Shown in pieces: positions 55,837 to 64,000 of a DNA stretch of 64,000 bases. Origin of the DNA: Planctomycetaceae bacterium (GTDB lineage Bacteria; Planctomycetota; Planctomycetia; Planctomycetales; Planctomycetaceae); NCBI GenBank assembly GCA_900299185.1, contig OMIV01000287.1:1-64000 (forward strand), read 5' to 3'. Under the pieces are notes generated by a model, which saw only the letters and a list, made by a program, of their open reading frames with translations, searched no databases and was not told where the DNA came from. How positions within the stretch are numbered: position 1 is the stretch's first letter; each line of letters begins with the position of its first letter. The translations under genes and the position numbers were made by a program.

Positions 55837-57519
55837 ATGTATAAGTTGCTGTTGTGCGTGCGATATCTACGCACGCGATACATCGCTCTGGCCAGCATCG
55901 TCAGCGTCATGCTGGGCGTGGCGACCATGATCGTCGTCAACAGCGTGATGTCCGGCTTCGCGACAGAAATGCGAACGCGAATCAACGGCATCCTCGCAGA
56001 CATCGTCATCGAGACTCATAGTTACGACGGCGAACTCAACCCAGATGCCATGATGAAGCTTGCGCGTCGCGCGGCTGGCGATCACATCGATGGCATGACG
56101 GCAACCGTCCAAGTCTTCGGCTTGATGCACTTTCCTCGTGGCGGCCAATGGATTCCACGACCAGTGGAACTCGTCGGGATTGAGCCCGAGTCGAAGTCGA
56201 AAGTCGGTCCGTTCATCGAGCACCTCGACAGCTACAAAGAACTGCGCGAGAAAGGCGTCATCACGAAGGCTCCGCTGCGGCAGCTCAGCGAAAAGCCAAC
56301 CTGGGAACTCACAGCCCAGGCGAGTGCTTATCGCCGCGAGAAGATGCAGCGCATGCACGAGCGAATGCTCCATTTCCGCCAGCAAGAGCAACAGGAGGCC
56401 GATCCTCTGACGGCTCCCAATAAGAATCGTGAAGAGCCTAAGTTTGATGACTCTCAAGCGGCTGCCGTCCAAACCGCCGACGCCGTGCAAGCAGCAAATC
56501 TCGCGAGCAACTCCATTCAGCAAGTTGGAGCAGAGGATCCTGAGCAGCCTGCAAACCGACGCGGTGGCGGCGACATCTTCCAAAACAATCCATTCGGCGG
56601 ACGCCCAGCACAGCCTGCGGATGGCATTGATCCCGCTGATCCCACCGGCCCCTGCAAAGGCCGAGTGATTGTCGGTGCGGGACTCGTGGAATGGATGACG
56701 GAAGACGAGAACGGCGAGCTGTTGTTACGTCGGGGAGTTGAACCGGGTGACGATGTGAAGCTCACAACCGTCAGCGCCGGACGTCCGCCACGTCCCGTGA
56801 GTTTCCCAGCCACGATCGTCGACATCTACAAGAGTGGCATGAGCGAATACGACTCCAGCCTGGTGTTCTGTAATTTGGATTACCTGCAAGAAATCCGCGG
56901 CATGATCGACCCGGTCTCGCAAGAACGAGCCGTCACCGCAATTCAGATCAAACTCAAGGACTACAACCAAGCCGCCAAGGTCGTCAGCCTGCTGGAGAAC
57001 GCGTTTCCCCGGCATCAATTCTCCGTGAAGACGTGGGAGCAAAAACAAGGTCCACTCTTGGCCGCTGTCGACATCGAATCGGCCATTCTGAACGTCCTGT
57101 TGTTCCTGATCATCGCGGTCGCTGGGTTCGGCATCTTGGCGATCTTCTTCATGATCGTGGTTGAGAAGACTCGCGACATTGGGATCCTGAAAGCACTCGG
57201 AGCAAGCTCGCGAGGAGTGATGTCAATCTTCTTACTCTATGGTCTGGGCCTGGGAATGGTTGGTAGTGGAGTTGGCGTCGGTATCGGCCTGTTGTTTGTC
57301 CGCTACATCAACGAAATCGAAGCGTTCCTTGCCGTCATCACCGGACGGAAGGTCTTCGACGAACGGATCTATTACTTCCCGACGATCCCCACGGCAGTCA
57401 ACGCCTTCACGGTGACCTGGGTCGCAGTAGGAGCCATCGCCATCGCAGTCATGGCCAGCATCTTGCCTGCCCGTCGTGCCGCTCGACTCCATCCCGTTCA
57501 AGCTCTGCGTTACGAGTAA
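55837..57519 (+). CDS. LolC/LolE-type ABC transporter permease
   Basis: A 560-residue permease of the FtsX/LolCE family, which extracts lipoproteins from the inner membrane or exports other substrates. One N-terminal membrane helix (about residues 15-37) and a periplasmic domain precede three C-terminal helices (from about 425) and the ARRAARLHPVQALRYE ending. An unusually long disordered insert, rich in Gln, Ala and Pro, lies at about residues 170-270, and is absent from typical LolC. GGGAG 7 bases upstream supports the ATG at 55837. The ATPase gene follows 58 bases later. Confidence 0.88.
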   Translation: MYKLLLCVRYLRTRYIALASIVSVMLGVATMIVVNSVMSGFATEMRTRINGILADIVIETHSYDGELNPDAMMKLARRAAGDHIDGMTATVQVFGLMHFPRGGQWIPRPVELVGIEPESKSKVGPFIEHLDSYKELREKGVITKAPLRQLSEKPTWELTAQASAYRREKMQRMHERMLHFRQQEQQEADPLTAPNKNREEPKFDDSQAAAVQTADAVQAANLASNSIQQVGAEDPEQPANRRGGGDIFQNNPFGGRPAQPADGIDPADPTGPCKGRVIVGAGLVEWMTEDENGELLLRRGVEPGDDVKLTTVSAGRPPRPVSFPATIVDIYKSGMSEYDSSLVFCNLDYLQEIRGMIDPVSQERAVTAIQIKLKDYNQAAKVVSLLENAFPRHQFSVKTWEQKQGPLLAAVDIESAILNVLLFLIIAVAGFGILAIFFMIVVEKTRDIGILKALGASSRGVMSIFLLYGLGLGMVGSGVGVGIGLLFVRYINEIEAFLAVITGRKVFDERIYYFPTIPTAVNAFTVTWVAVGAIAIAVMASILPARRAARLHPVQALRYE

Positions 57520-57577
57520 TTCTTCGCACTGCACTCGGCTTATCTGTCAGCAACTACTCCAACTTTCGAGTTCGCCG

Positions 57578-58297
57578 ATGTCACAAATCCCGCCGTACCT
57601 TTCCGCCATTGCCGTCGAGAAGATCTATCTCAAGAGCCAGCACAAGATCCCTGTACTGCGCGGAGTCGACTTCCACATTCGACGTGGCGAACTGGTTTCG
57701 ATCATCGGCCAATCGGGTTCCGGCAAGAGCACTTTGCTGCATCTCATGGGGCTGCTCGATAAGCCGACGATCGGTGAGATTCACATCGAAGGCCAACGCG
57801 TCGACGACCTACCGGCAGCGACTCGGGACGAACTGCGCAATCGCGTCTTCGGCTTCATCTTTCAGTTCTATCACCTGCTGCCGGAACTCAGCGTGCTGGA
57901 GAACGTGTTGGCTCCGCTGATGATCCGAGATTCAACGCTGACCTATTGGCGGAATCGTCATGAGTACGAAACTCGTGCTCGCGAGATGATCGACAAAGTG
58001 GGACTGAGCCATCGGCTTAAGCATCGCCCGTCCGAACTATCCGGCGGTGAGATGCAGCGAGCCGCCATTGCGCGAGCCCTCGTCGCAGAGCCATCCATCC
58101 TGCTCGCTGACGAGCCGACGGGAAACCTCGACGCCCAAACGGGACGCGGCATCATTGACCTGCTGAAGAAGCTCAACGCCGAGCAAAAGCTGACCGTCGT
58201 CATGGTCACTCACGACGAGTCCATCGCCGCACAAGCCGGACGAATCGTGCGGCTGGCCAATGGTCGCCTGCAGCGTTTGGAAGAAGCCGCCGCGTAG
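57578..58297 (+). CDS. LolD/MacB-type ABC transporter ATPase
   Basis: A 239-residue ATPase partner of the LolC-like permease. Walker A is GQSGSGKST (44-52), the signature LSGGE is 154-158 and Walker B is ILLADEPTGNLD (174-185). LDKPTIGEIHIEGQ and the ENVLAPLMIRD loop fit the LolD/MacB group. Its gene begins 58 bases after the permease gene, in the usual permease-ATPase operon order. Only one permease is seen, so the complex may be a homodimer of permeases. A hairpin follows in the gap. Confidence 0.9.
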   Translation: MSQIPPYLSAIAVEKIYLKSQHKIPVLRGVDFHIRRGELVSIIGQSGSGKSTLLHLMGLLDKPTIGEIHIEGQRVDDLPAATRDELRNRVFGFIFQFYHLLPELSVLENVLAPLMIRDSTLTYWRNRHEYETRAREMIDKVGLSHRLKHRPSELSGGEMQRAAIARALVAEPSILLADEPTGNLDAQTGRGIIDLLKKLNAEQKLTVVMVTHDESIAAQAGRIVRLANGRLQRLEEAAA

Positions 58298-58350
58298 CGC
58301 TGAACGCGGGCCACCTCGAAACGGAGTCGGAATGGCGGCTACATGTTTGC

Positions 58351-58380
58351 GGCGCGCCCTGAGCATTCTAAGGGCGTGCC
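58351..58380. terminator. Hairpin between convergent genes
   Basis: A 10-base-pair stem with one G-T pair (GGCGCGCCCT with AGGGCGTGCC) closes a 10-base loop. It lies between the LolD-like gene and the convergent propeller gene. There is no T tract on either side. Confidence 0.4.
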
Positions 58381-58462
58381 AGCGTAGCTCGAACGCGCCC
58401 TTCCGATTGTTGGTCAACGCCTGCCAAACCGAAGAGATCGAGCTGTAATCACAGCTCCACTC

Positions 58463-61400
58463 CTAAGGCTGCGTCACGACGTTCAAGCCTTCCAAGTTGG
58501 CGAGATAAACCCACGTTGGAGCCGGTGCCGTCACCGGAGCGCAAGTGATCGTCAACTCGGTCACGGTATTCGCGAGATGGCTCAGACTGACTTGCAGATC
58601 TTGCCAACCACTCGGAGCCGTTTGGTCGTCAATGATGGTGCTCAGAACTCGGCAATTGCCGCCCTCAATGATGAGTTGCCACTTCTGCCCAGCCTCGTGG
58701 CCGACTCGGAATTTCAACACCGCGTCATCAACCTTGGGCACCTTCACTTGTTTGACCAACCGCAGTGCGTCGACCGGAGCAGATGCGAGCGCGGCCTTTT
58801 GATCGTCCGTAAGAACTCGCGGACTCAGCAGCACGGCCAGCGCGTCTTTCTGACCTTTGATGTCGGGTCGCAGCCCGGCTTCCTTTGGCTGGCTTGGCGG
58901 TGCGATCGCTAACCAGCCATCAAGCTGCTTCACGAAGGCGTCCCGCAGCGCGGCAGGAGTCGCTCGCCTGGCGAGATTCGGTCGAGCCGCGACGTTGCTA
59001 ACAAAGGTCGCTCGTTGAAACTCGGGCAACCAACCTGCCCACAAGGTCTGATCGACCGACTGCACCAAGCTGCGTCCCTTCGTGGCAGTGAGAGCGAGCA
59101 TGTCGCGACGTCCGTCAGTTCGCCCCTTCCCCGAGAAGATCCAGGTGACTTGCGGCGTCGCCAGAATCGGTCCCAAGCGAGGCTCTTTGTCAGCCAACGC
59201 GTCGATGGGCATGAAGCCCGATTCGAGCCCATTCGAGGCGTCGATCCAAACAAGACATGGCACATGAGTGTTTGCCGGAGCGTCGATCATACGACTCAAC
59301 AAGATGCGGGGCGTGGTGCCAGTTGTCGCCGGCGCGGCTGTAGCTGGAGTCGCACCAGAAGCTGGCGGCGCAGCTGCCGCAACAGTGGGTGCTGGAAGTA
59401 AAACTGCATCGAGCAAATCAGCCGCCTGATAGCGCCACGCAACTCGCCCAGAAGTCAGATCCAGAGCTTCGATCCCGCTTTGCGTTTCCGTCAGCAGGCG
59501 GCCCTCACTCAAGCCCAACATGCGTCGCAAATCCGGCGTCGAACGAGTCCACCGCAAGCGCCCGCTGCGTTGATCAAGAGCCTCGATCACGGGCACTCCC
59601 GGCTGCGTCACAACGACTAAATCGCCGATCAACAACGGCACGTCGAACGCTCGGCGATACCGATAAGGATCCATCGCCGGAGGCAGCCAGCTTTGCCGAC
59701 GCAACCAAACGCTTTGGCCTTGAGCGTCGCAGCAACCGCTGACTCCAGACAACGAGAAGTAGATCAATCCATCTTGAGCGACTGCGAGACACGGATGGCC
59801 TTGCAGTTGAGGATCGTCGAAGAGTCGAGTGACTGAGACCTCGCTCAATGGACTGCCGGTCTCGGCTTGCAGCGTGACCAATCGCAGGTCGACCGGCCCG
59901 GCATACGCCAGCTCTGACACAAAGACCTGCAAGCGTCCCTGCACCAAGAGCGGATCCGAGACGATCGTCGACTTCGGCTTGAACTTCCACAGCGGGTTGC
60001 CGGAGTTCTTATCGAACGCCGCTAACTCGGGACCATTCTTTGTCAGGCGCCGACAGAAGACCCAATTGCCAACAACGAGCGGCTTCATCGCCACGTTCGG
60101 CCAATGATGGGCATGCCCATGCTCAGCCCCAAGCTGTTGATTCCAACGCACCACTCCCGTGTTGAGATCGACGCTCGTCAGTTGAAAACGATTGCTCATG
60201 AAGCCCACGGCACCATCAACCGTGATCGCGAACTGTCGGGAAAACCAATCCGTCTCAACGCTCGCCGCATGTCCGACATGCTCGCCGAGATCACCGTCAA
60301 ACTTTCCTTTGGCCTCCAGTTGATAACTTGCCATCGCGGGCACAATGGGCGCGACCAAATTCGCTTGAGTCATCGTTGAGGGCGTCGATTGATTGACCGG
60401 AGACTGCACGGCTCCTGATGACTTGATGAGATCCTGCAACAACGCCGCGAGCTGATCTTTAGCCAACGATTGCTCGCCAAAAGCCACGTTCGCCGCGAGC
60501 AGTTCGTTGTCAGTCACTCCCAACATTGAGGACGCTAACTGCAAGCGTCCCTGCAAGTCGGTCATGTCTTGAGTGACGACCTGCGAGTTCGATGCAAAGC
60601 CCAACATAGCTCGTCGGTAGTGGCCGCGAGCCTCTGCAAAGTGACCGCCAGCCAAGGCTCGATCACCCAGCCAGCGTTCACTCTCTGCAGCCGCCAATGT
60701 GCCAAAGAACTGCACTCTGGCAGCTTCCAGCACTTCAGCGTCGCCTGACTCCATAGCTTGCCGAACTCTCAAGCGACCAATGGCACCGAACTTCTCATTC
60801 ATCGTCGACCGCAGTTCGGGATGCTCCGACATCGCCAACGCGACGGCATTTGGGAATGCGACGAGCAGCTTGTCGTCATGCGAATCAGGCAAGAGCCCCA
60901 GCAGGTTTCCGGTGCCGGCTGCACCAATAACTTGGCAGGCATCCGCGAAAGCCTTGCCGGAGATAGCCGCCTGGAACTCAGCCATCACGTTGTAAGCTTC
61001 CTTACTCAATGGCTGAGCGAGCGAGTGTCGCAATGGAGCAGGCATCGTCTTCCAGCGACGAGGCCAACTCATTCGTCGAGTCTGCTCATCAGGACTCAAT
61101 CCTTTGTGCGACGAGAGTTCTGACCATTGCACGGTGTTGTAGATCGAGTCGGCGTAGCTCCACCAATACTGAACCGGATGGCTCGGAGTGTTCCAGAACA
61201 CGAGCCGATCAATGGCCTGCAAAACATCAGCCGATCGGCCTGCACCAACGAGCGACGTTAGCTCTCGTCGCGCGGCTTCAGTCGGAGTTAGCAGTGGCAC
61301 AGCTCCAGTCCAAAGGGGAGCCACCAACATCGCCTGCATCGCTTGAGTACATGCCACTGACTGGCGATCGCCGGCTCGAAGTTCGGCACTTGCGACGAAC

Positions 61401-63559
61401 TTCTCCACCGCCGCATGCCACATCTGAGAGAAATGAATCGCGTTCGTCCCGTCGTAGACGTAGTACAACAACGCGGCCTCAGACAGCAGCTTCAAGTCAC
61501 GAGTGAGCGAGTCTGTCTCCGCAGCATCTTGAGGAGCCTCTTCCAACACTTTCGACTTCCCCAAGAGACCGCGATTGGCATCGAAGTCGCCAAAGAGTCC
61601 GTCGGAAAGAAGTCCACTTAAGAGCGTCTGACCGAGCACCACATTCGAGCCCGCGAGCAACGTCTCGACAGCACAAGCTCGACGCCACTCCGGCAAGGAA
61701 ATCGCAGCCGGTCGAGTCTTCACGACTTGCTGCAACCAAGAACCAATATCACGAATTTCAAGCGGCTCAAAGCGAGCGATGTCGACTTGCTGACAATGTT
61801 CGGGGGAAGCCACAGCAGCGACTAACGGCATTTCATGTAATGCAAAGTGAGAGACGCGAATCCGCCGCTCAGCACCCGGCAACGCAAACATCCCAACCGT
61901 GCCATGACGAGCACCGGTGCCGGCATATGGCACCTCACCCAGCCATCCCCAATGAACTCCATCGGGACTGACCCATCCACTCACCACGCCGACTCCGACA
62001 ATCAGTCGAAACCACTGCGACTCACCGACAAATGGAGGAGTGAAAGCATTGGGATCAAACTGTTTCTCAATCGCGTTCTCACCGGGATGCAGCAAGGTGA
62101 CTGCGATGCGACCGCCAATGGGATCCCACACAAATCCGATGCGATCCTGAGGCAGTCCCGCGGCATTGCCGAAATAGATGCCGGTACCGGGATCAGCATG
62201 GTCCACTCGAAAGACCAATTCACTGAGTCCGGTCTTTGGAGCCTCAACCGACGCCCAAGTGATCTCTTTGATGGCCGACGTCGTCGCTAGCTCAACGGCA
62301 GCGTCGCTCGATTGTCCTACCACAGGCGTTGTGCGAAACGCGGTGCCCTCAAGGTTCTTTGGTTTCCACGCCAAGTCCGCAGGTCGAGCCGATGCCAAAC
62401 GATTAGGACCGACTTCGTGACGGAACCGATCCGATTCAACTTCGGGTAGCGGATCACTGCGATACATCGTCAAGTCGCGAATCTTCATTCGCGCATCGAG
62501 GATGACATCTTGAGGGGCAGCCGACATCGGCACTTTCAAGATGGCGACATCACCGCGTGCCATCACCAAATGACCGCGTTCAAATCGAAACTCTACCGGC
62601 CCAAACTGAGTCATCTGCCAACGACCACAATCATTCGTCAGTAACTCACCAACGACGGGAACAGCATTTTGAGCAGGACGAAGAACGCGATGGGCCGACC
62701 AGACTTGCGGCTGTCGGTGTCGGAAAAACATCAGCCGAATTCCCGAGTTGCCCTGCCAGAAAGTGAGACTGCATCGCTCAACGTCGTAAACCGACAAACG
62801 CAACACAGCCGAGTCCACCCACTGCGGTCGCAGCCGTCCTTGACCATCGAACGTTGTGAACGAGCGATTGTCGACCCGCTCGTCATTGACGGTGAATGGC
62901 CGCCCCGGAATAGCCGCAAACCAACGACGAAATGTGTCCGGTACAAACAAGTCGGGACCGAGACTACCGGGCGTGGACCAAACGCGAACTCCCAACGCCA
63001 ACGGTGGCTTTTGCAGATCGAGTGCATCCTTCCAAAGCTCGTCCACAACAACTTCGGGAACCGGCGGCTTAGACTCCGTCTTCTCGATCGCAGCCGACTT
63101 CACCGGCGAATCAGCGGCATCTGTCTTCATTTCACGAGATGAAGATTCAGCCGCCACAAGCGGGCGATCTCCAGGGTTTTCGTTTGCTGTTCCAGACTGA
63201 CGGTCGCTTCCATCTCGATTGTTGCTGTCATCGTCTCGCTGCGAGATTTCAGGCTGCAAGGGCTTCTCTTCAGGACTGCGAAACGCCACTTGCCCGATCC
63301 AAATTCCCACGATCAGACAAGCGACCGCGACCATCGCCAAAAACAGTCCGGCAAGTCGGCTCGGTGCTCGATCGAGGCTCGGTACCCCAATGTGCTCGTT
63401 GATCCAATCGCGACGCGGCGACTGTTCGATTGCCGTTCTCAAGGCGGGATTCTCGCGAGACCTCGCACGCAATGAATCAATGAGTTCGACCGGGACGTCT
63501 TCGAACGGCCCAGCGGCGCAGAAACGAATCAGCTCTTCGTCGTTCCACTCGCGACTCAT
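58463..63559 (-). CDS. Very large membrane-anchored PQQ-like propeller protein
   Basis: A 1698-residue protein with one N-terminal membrane helix (residues about 68-89) after a short cytosolic part that reads like a zinc-finger-free regulatory tail (MSREWNDEELIRFC). The long periplasmic region has a concanavalin-like beta segment near 420-560 (SPDGVHWGWLGEVPYAG), a helical TPR-like middle (about 620-1040), and a C-terminal PQQ-type propeller starting near 1130 with blades such as GNPLWKFKPKSTI, SGRLRWTRSTPDL and SGRVAWRYQAADL. No catalytic motif is seen. Such giant propeller proteins are common in planctomycetes and may organise the periplasm, as inference. Confidence 0.75.
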   Translation of the reverse strand: MSREWNDEELIRFCAAGPFEDVPVELIDSLRARSRENPALRTAIEQSPRRDWINEHIGVPSLDRAPSRLAGLFLAMVAVACLIVGIWIGQVAFRSPEEKPLQPEISQRDDDSNNRDGSDRQSGTANENPGDRPLVAAESSSREMKTDAADSPVKSAAIEKTESKPPVPEVVVDELWKDALDLQKPPLALGVRVWSTPGSLGPDLFVPDTFRRWFAAIPGRPFTVNDERVDNRSFTTFDGQGRLRPQWVDSAVLRLSVYDVERCSLTFWQGNSGIRLMFFRHRQPQVWSAHRVLRPAQNAVPVVGELLTNDCGRWQMTQFGPVEFRFERGHLVMARGDVAILKVPMSAAPQDVILDARMKIRDLTMYRSDPLPEVESDRFRHEVGPNRLASARPADLAWKPKNLEGTAFRTTPVVGQSSDAAVELATTSAIKEITWASVEAPKTGLSELVFRVDHADPGTGIYFGNAAGLPQDRIGFVWDPIGGRIAVTLLHPGENAIEKQFDPNAFTPPFVGESQWFRLIVGVGVVSGWVSPDGVHWGWLGEVPYAGTGARHGTVGMFALPGAERRIRVSHFALHEMPLVAAVASPEHCQQVDIARFEPLEIRDIGSWLQQVVKTRPAAISLPEWRRACAVETLLAGSNVVLGQTLLSGLLSDGLFGDFDANRGLLGKSKVLEEAPQDAAETDSLTRDLKLLSEAALLYYVYDGTNAIHFSQMWHAAVEKFVASAELRAGDRQSVACTQAMQAMLVAPLWTGAVPLLTPTEAARRELTSLVGAGRSADVLQAIDRLVFWNTPSHPVQYWWSYADSIYNTVQWSELSSHKGLSPDEQTRRMSWPRRWKTMPAPLRHSLAQPLSKEAYNVMAEFQAAISGKAFADACQVIGAAGTGNLLGLLPDSHDDKLLVAFPNAVALAMSEHPELRSTMNEKFGAIGRLRVRQAMESGDAEVLEAARVQFFGTLAAAESERWLGDRALAGGHFAEARGHYRRAMLGFASNSQVVTQDMTDLQGRLQLASSMLGVTDNELLAANVAFGEQSLAKDQLAALLQDLIKSSGAVQSPVNQSTPSTMTQANLVAPIVPAMASYQLEAKGKFDGDLGEHVGHAASVETDWFSRQFAITVDGAVGFMSNRFQLTSVDLNTGVVRWNQQLGAEHGHAHHWPNVAMKPLVVGNWVFCRRLTKNGPELAAFDKNSGNPLWKFKPKSTIVSDPLLVQGRLQVFVSELAYAGPVDLRLVTLQAETGSPLSEVSVTRLFDDPQLQGHPCLAVAQDGLIYFSLSGVSGCCDAQGQSVWLRRQSWLPPAMDPYRYRRAFDVPLLIGDLVVVTQPGVPVIEALDQRSGRLRWTRSTPDLRRMLGLSEGRLLTETQSGIEALDLTSGRVAWRYQAADLLDAVLLPAPTVAAAAPPASGATPATAAPATTGTTPRILLSRMIDAPANTHVPCLVWIDASNGLESGFMPIDALADKEPRLGPILATPQVTWIFSGKGRTDGRRDMLALTATKGRSLVQSVDQTLWAGWLPEFQRATFVSNVAARPNLARRATPAALRDAFVKQLDGWLAIAPPSQPKEAGLRPDIKGQKDALAVLLSPRVLTDDQKAALASAPVDALRLVKQVKVPKVDDAVLKFRVGHEAGQKWQLIIEGGNCRVLSTIIDDQTAPSGWQDLQVSLSHLANTVTELTITCAPVTAPAPTWVYLANLEGLNVVTQP

Positions 63560-63738
63560 AACAGCAGCCCTCTTCGGTATCAGCGAGGGCCGAGCAGTCG
63601 CTCACGCCCGCAGTACGAACTCAAACCGAAGCAGTCTTGCGGCGAGTCATCCAGGGATCAACCAGCACCAATAGAAGCCCAGATCCATACAGAGCAAAGC
63701 ACCGTTGAGGCACCTGCCAACACAGCCAAAGGCAGGAT

Positions 63739-64000
63739 CTAAACCGCTCGGATGATTGCGGCGACGCTTTGCCCCATCGACGTGCGATTGACCGACATGG
63801 CAGTGAAGTTTCGCAGCTCGATCGGATCGCCATGCACGACGTTTAACTGACATCGCGGGTCAGGAATCCGGTAGTTCAAAGTCGAGGGCAAGACTCCGTG
63901 CTTGAGTGCGAGAACAGATCCAGCCAGCTCAACAGCTCCTGCACCGGCATCACAATTACCAAAGTAACTCTTCATCGCAGTCACGGGAATCCGCCGCGCG
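63739..64000 (-). CDS. C-terminal part of a ketoacyl synthase-like protein, truncated by the window edge
   Basis: The last 87 codons of a condensing-enzyme-fold protein run in from the right edge. They begin with RRIPVTAMKSYFGNCDAGAGAVEL, which aligns to the KSxxGHxxGAAG region of FabF-type enzymes, and end with LNYRIPDPRCQLNV, a later NFTAMSVNRTSMG and a terminal IIRAV. The histidine that follows the glycine in active synthases is Asn here (63955-63957). It may therefore be a non-condensing partner or chain-length factor. The rest lies outside the window. Confidence 0.8.
   Translation of the reverse strand, partial: ARRIPVTAMKSYFGNCDAGAGAVELAGSVLALKHGVLPSTLNYRIPDPRCQLNVVHGDPIELRNFTAMSVNRTSMGQSVAAIIRAV

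Overview
The window looks like a chromosomal segment from a member of the Planctomycetota. Pointers are the many secreted PQQ-propeller and PA14/cytochrome proteins, a very large membrane-anchored propeller protein, a small lipoprotein ending in a PYRTHGG-type tail, a planctomycete-style HELTH metallopeptidase, hopanoid synthesis, and menaquinone made by the futalosine route (MqnD, MqnE). No rRNA, tRNA, insertion sequence, phage gene or CRISPR array was seen. The assignment is inference from gene content, with no database search.

Layout. 1-2.2 kb: end of a flagellar operon (flgH, flgI). 2.2-5.6 kb, minus strand: a secreted sialidase-like protein and an ABC exporter with unusual N-terminal domains. 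6.4-14.7 kb: cyanophycin synthetase with a strong terminator, an iron-type alcohol dehydrogenase overlapping a PQQ-propeller protein, and a large secreted protein. 14.8-20.5 kb: rhodanese, a ketoacyl-ACP synthase broken by an in-frame amber codon, its ACP, an extremely acidic small protein, a CNNM-type membrane protein, MqnD and a ComEA-like protein. 20.8-25.5 kb: a five-heme cytochrome with a PA14 domain, facing a secreted toroid-like protein. 26-34.4 kb: trpD, a sugar isomerase, an AcpH-like protein, a SwrB-like membrane protein, larC with a long His tail, archease, cdsA, uppS, a 57-residue CsrA-like gene and a UPF0047 enzyme. 34.7-46.3 kb: mqnE, two small exported proteins, a GAF/sigma-54 activator, glgE, an SDR, a SRAP protein, squalene-hopene cyclase, ispD and a second csrA. 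46.8-50 kb: HU, small lipoproteins, a metallopeptidase and a HisA-like barrel. 50.1-54.5 kb: a same-strand group of a free E2-type acyltransferase, a cytochrome P450, a 2-hydroxyacid dehydrogenase and an epimerase. 54.6-64 kb: site-2 protease, a LolC/LolD-like ABC pair, a 1698-residue propeller protein and the C-terminus of another ketoacyl synthase running off the edge.

Connections. Envelope lipid and isoprenoid supply is a recurring theme (cdsA, uppS, ispD, squalene-hopene cyclase, ACP and two ketoacyl synthases). Menaquinone is covered by mqnD and mqnE about 15 kb apart. The two CsrA paralogues could connect to motility. The most promising uncharacterised unit is the acyltransferase-P450-dehydrogenase-epimerase run, because the P450 lacks the usual oxygen-activation acid and the acyltransferase has no lipoyl domain. 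Starts were chosen from visible ribosome binding sites and signal peptides, and several differ from the longest open frame.
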